Shown here: positions 62,510-64,000 of the stretch, piece by piece | How positions within the stretch are numbered: position 1 is the first letter of the stretch | Layout of the letters: each line of letters opens with the position of its first letter | NCBI RefSeq assembly: GCF_003026105.1 | Contig: NZ_PYNW01000008.1 | Span: 1-64,000, forward strand | Source of the DNA: Photobacterium sp. GB-56 | Lineage (GTDB): Bacteria > Pseudomonadota > Gammaproteobacteria > Enterobacterales > Vibrionaceae | Reading direction: 5' to 3' | Length of the DNA stretch: 64,000 nucleotides | The notes under the pieces: model-generated | What the model was told of the DNA's origin: nothing | Seen by the model: only the letters and a program-made list of their open reading frames with translations | The model's database searches: none | Translations under genes and position numbers: made by a program

Positions 62510-62902
62510 TTAAATTTCGAACTCAGAAAGTTGTGCGCCATTATCTAGCAGTTGTTGCAGTGCTTTTGGAGTACGGCCTTGGCCTGTCCATGTTTTTTCT
62601 TCGCCGTTTTCATCTGTAAACTTATATTTAGCAGGGCGAGCAGCACGTTTTTTCTTTGCTTTAGGTGCATCACCTAAAAGGGCAACAAGCTCTTCGGCAG
62701 TAATACCTTCAGCTTCAAGCATGTCTCGGTATTTTTGAAGCTTAGCTTCTTGCTCTTTGTTTATAGCATTCGCTGCTTCTTCTTCCTCACGTCGTTCTTC
62801 AACAACTTGAGTGAATTTTTGTAGGCCTTCTTGAAGATCTGCAACTGACATTTCACGTGCTTGTGCACGCAATGAACGTAGGTTTAAAAGAATATCAATC
62901 AT
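62510..62902 (-). CDS. hns: H-NS-family nucleoid protein
   Basis: 130 residues. The N-terminal oligomerisation helices (LRSLRAQAREMSVADLQEGL, then EERREEEEAANAINKEQEAK) precede a Lys/Arg-rich linker (PKAKKKRAARPA) and the DNA-binding end (TWTGQGRTPKALQQLL), with the TWTGQGRxP core loop. It silences A/T-rich foreign DNA and responds to temperature. It is flanked by an empty 1-kb A/T-rich region. Start ATG at 62902. Confidence 0.93.
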   Translation of the reverse strand: MIDILLNLRSLRAQAREMSVADLQEGLQKFTQVVEERREEEEAANAINKEQEAKLQKYRDMLEAEGITAEELVALLGDAPKAKKKRAARPAKYKFTDENGEEKTWTGQGRTPKALQQLLDNGAQLSEFEI

Positions 62903-63851
62903 GTAATTTGATTCTGAAATAAAAAGAAGTATTAGATCCTATTGTACTTAAGTTTTTAAATAAGGCACGAAAAATAAAGCGATATATTTGAAACTAAATC
63001 TCATTTTTAAAAAATTAATAAAATAGAAATGCCGTAATTAAAAATATAGAAATGAAACATTCTAAATATAGAATGCTATTTTATCTAAAGTGCTAAAATG
63101 ACGGAGTGTAAGCATAAAAAATCGTTTTTTGAACAATGTTCAGGAATTCCAATATGAGCATTTATTCACTGCAATTATTATCGGCTCACTCGTTTTATCT
63201 CATTTGTTGTTGCGTAGATAGAAGGTAGAAGTTGCTATTAAATACCAAATGAAAATGAAATGGTAATACAAATCAATATCATTAAGTGTGTGGTTTTGAC
63301 CTGTACTCTTACTATAGACGTTGTAAATGATTTTTTACCTGTAGTGTTGGAAATACCTTAATAATTTAATGTTTAAAATAAAACTGACGATTAAATAGTA
63401 GGTAGATTGTAATCTTAAATATTTTTCAATTATCGACTGTCGATATATTGACATATTTTCAGCTGATTTTTTGACGTGGCAATAATATATTCTTATTTTT
63501 AATTTTTTTATTTTAATAATGGTGATGTGTGATGTTTATTTTTAAATATATATCAATTTAACATTTTTAAATGTAACAAAAAGTATTGTTTCAACGCATC
63601 TGTGATGTAATTATTTCTTTTAAAACAATTGGTTGGGTTGTTGTTGTTTGTGGTTTTATCGTATTGATTAATTTTGTTTATTATACGTTTTTTGTTCTAT
63701 GCATTATAAAATGCAGCAGCGGATGGAATGAGTTCTTTGCGCTTTCACTGTATAAAAATAACCATAAAAATGGATTAAAACAGTGGTTATAGAATAGTGT
63801 TCTAAATTTTAAATAAAACTTAGGTCACGACACATTTATTGAGAGAAAATA
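62903..63851. other. Long A/T-rich intergenic region before the LPMO gene
   Basis: About 950 bases, strongly A/T-rich. A 68-residue frame (63586-63792) has one hydrophobic helix (VVVVCGFIVLINFVYYTFFV) but no ribosome-binding site and is more likely chance. No RNA gene or strong hairpin was seen. Promoters of hns and the LPMO gene should be here, and so should good H-NS targets. Confidence 0.4.
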
Positions 63852-64000
63852 ATGTCATCTAAATTAAAAAAACTATCTTTATCTGTAGCATTTGCTCTAG
63901 CTAATATAGCTGCAATTGGTGCTGCAAATGCTCACGGTTGGGCTGAGTTCCCAAGTGCTCGTCAAAACACGTGTTATAACGATGGTGGTTTTTGGTCAAA
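63852..64000 (+). CDS. AA10 lytic polysaccharide monooxygenase, chitin-active candidate (partial)
   Basis: The gene runs off the window after 49 codons. The signal peptide (LSLSVAFALANIAAIGAANA) ends just before HGWAEFPSARQNTCYNDGG. The new N-terminal His is the first ligand of the copper histidine brace, and HGW-FP-ARQ is the usual AA10 (spindolin/CBP-type) start. The mature enzyme would cut crystalline chitin oxidatively and so help the chitinase at 13.9 kb. Ribosome-binding site GAGAGAAAATA. Confidence 0.85.
   Translation, partial: MSSKLKKLSLSVAFALANIAAIGAANAHGWAEFPSARQNTCYNDGGFWS

Noticed and set aside
63586-63792. 68-residue frame with a hydrophobic helix
   Set aside because: In an A/T-rich gap where Phe/Ile/Val-rich frames arise by chance; no ribosome-binding site.
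1-64000. CRISPR array
   Set aside because: No regular direct repeats with unique spacers were seen; the only multi-copy sequences are tRNAs, their terminators and the TetR operators.

Overview
The window looks like a chromosomal segment of a Vibrionaceae bacterium, most likely a Photobacterium-type species. This rests on low-to-moderate GC with A/T-rich intergenic DNA, chitin-use genes (a ChiA-type GH18 chitinase and an AA10 lytic polysaccharide monooxygenase), a DctPQM TRAP transporter, an RpoS-like sigma factor in addition to what is expected for RpoS, many Vibrionaceae-type small proteins, and tRNA-Ser(UGA)/tRNA-Asp copies with near-identical flanks. Species and replicon cannot be fixed from sequence alone; the lack of core ribosomal or replication operons would suit a second chromosome.

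Layout. Positions 1-6.2 kb are an accessory, decaying island. It holds the left end of an IS3-family element, a frameshifted remnant of a C5-cytosine DNA methyltransferase, and an intact GHKL-ATPase/PD-(D/E)XK nuclease protein of the kind found in restriction-modification systems. Convergent to that lies an Mrr-type nuclease gene that overlaps the end of a phage CI repressor gene, followed by the broken immunity region of a P2/K139-like prophage (cI and cox, each with a frameshift). From 6.2-13.5 kb come housekeeping and accessory genes: HslJ-like lipoprotein, FAH hydrolase, DUF3820, LRR lipoprotein, VOC protein, orphan ParA, MscS channel, YjgR ATPase and a double rhodanese. A relic of an MFS transporter sits between mscS and yjgR.

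From 13.9-34 kb: chitinase A, DUF3010, M16 peptidase, YgjP-type metallopeptidase, a methyltransferase of the ICMT type, MogA, CreA, a bifunctional OlsF-like ornithine-lipid synthase candidate, DUF2157, a DUF1289/CWC cysteine-rich protein, L-2-hydroxyglutarate oxidase, GNAT, SRPBCC, a repeat protein and a small outer-membrane barrel. From 34-42 kb: a GreA-like factor, LysR and a divergent FAD/Fe-S D-lactate-dehydrogenase-type enzyme, Nudix, and an EmrAB-type efflux pair. From 42-50 kb: a cold-shock gene with a long leader, then a TRAP transporter (dctPQM) followed by a Cache-domain NarL-type sensor kinase and its overlapping response regulator.

From 50-64 kb: a subtilisin/kexin-like lipoprotein protease paired with a small lipoprotein that may be its chaperone; three identical tRNA-Ser(UGA) genes and one tRNA-Asp, with a decayed duplicate of the tRNA-Asp/terminator unit; a GST/CurA-type reductase/TetR locus with two identical palindromic operators; an HD hydrolase; an RpoS-like (RpoQ-type) sigma factor; LysR and a PEBP protein; an alanine dehydrogenase pseudogene; an H-NS paralogue; and the start of a secreted AA10 LPMO cut by the window end. 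The chitinase and LPMO are complementary chitin-degrading activities although 47 kb apart. The strongest candidates for unusual biology are the ATPase-nuclease left without an intact methyltransferase, the nuclease coupled to the phage repressor, the OlsF-type fusion, and the protease/small-lipoprotein pair.
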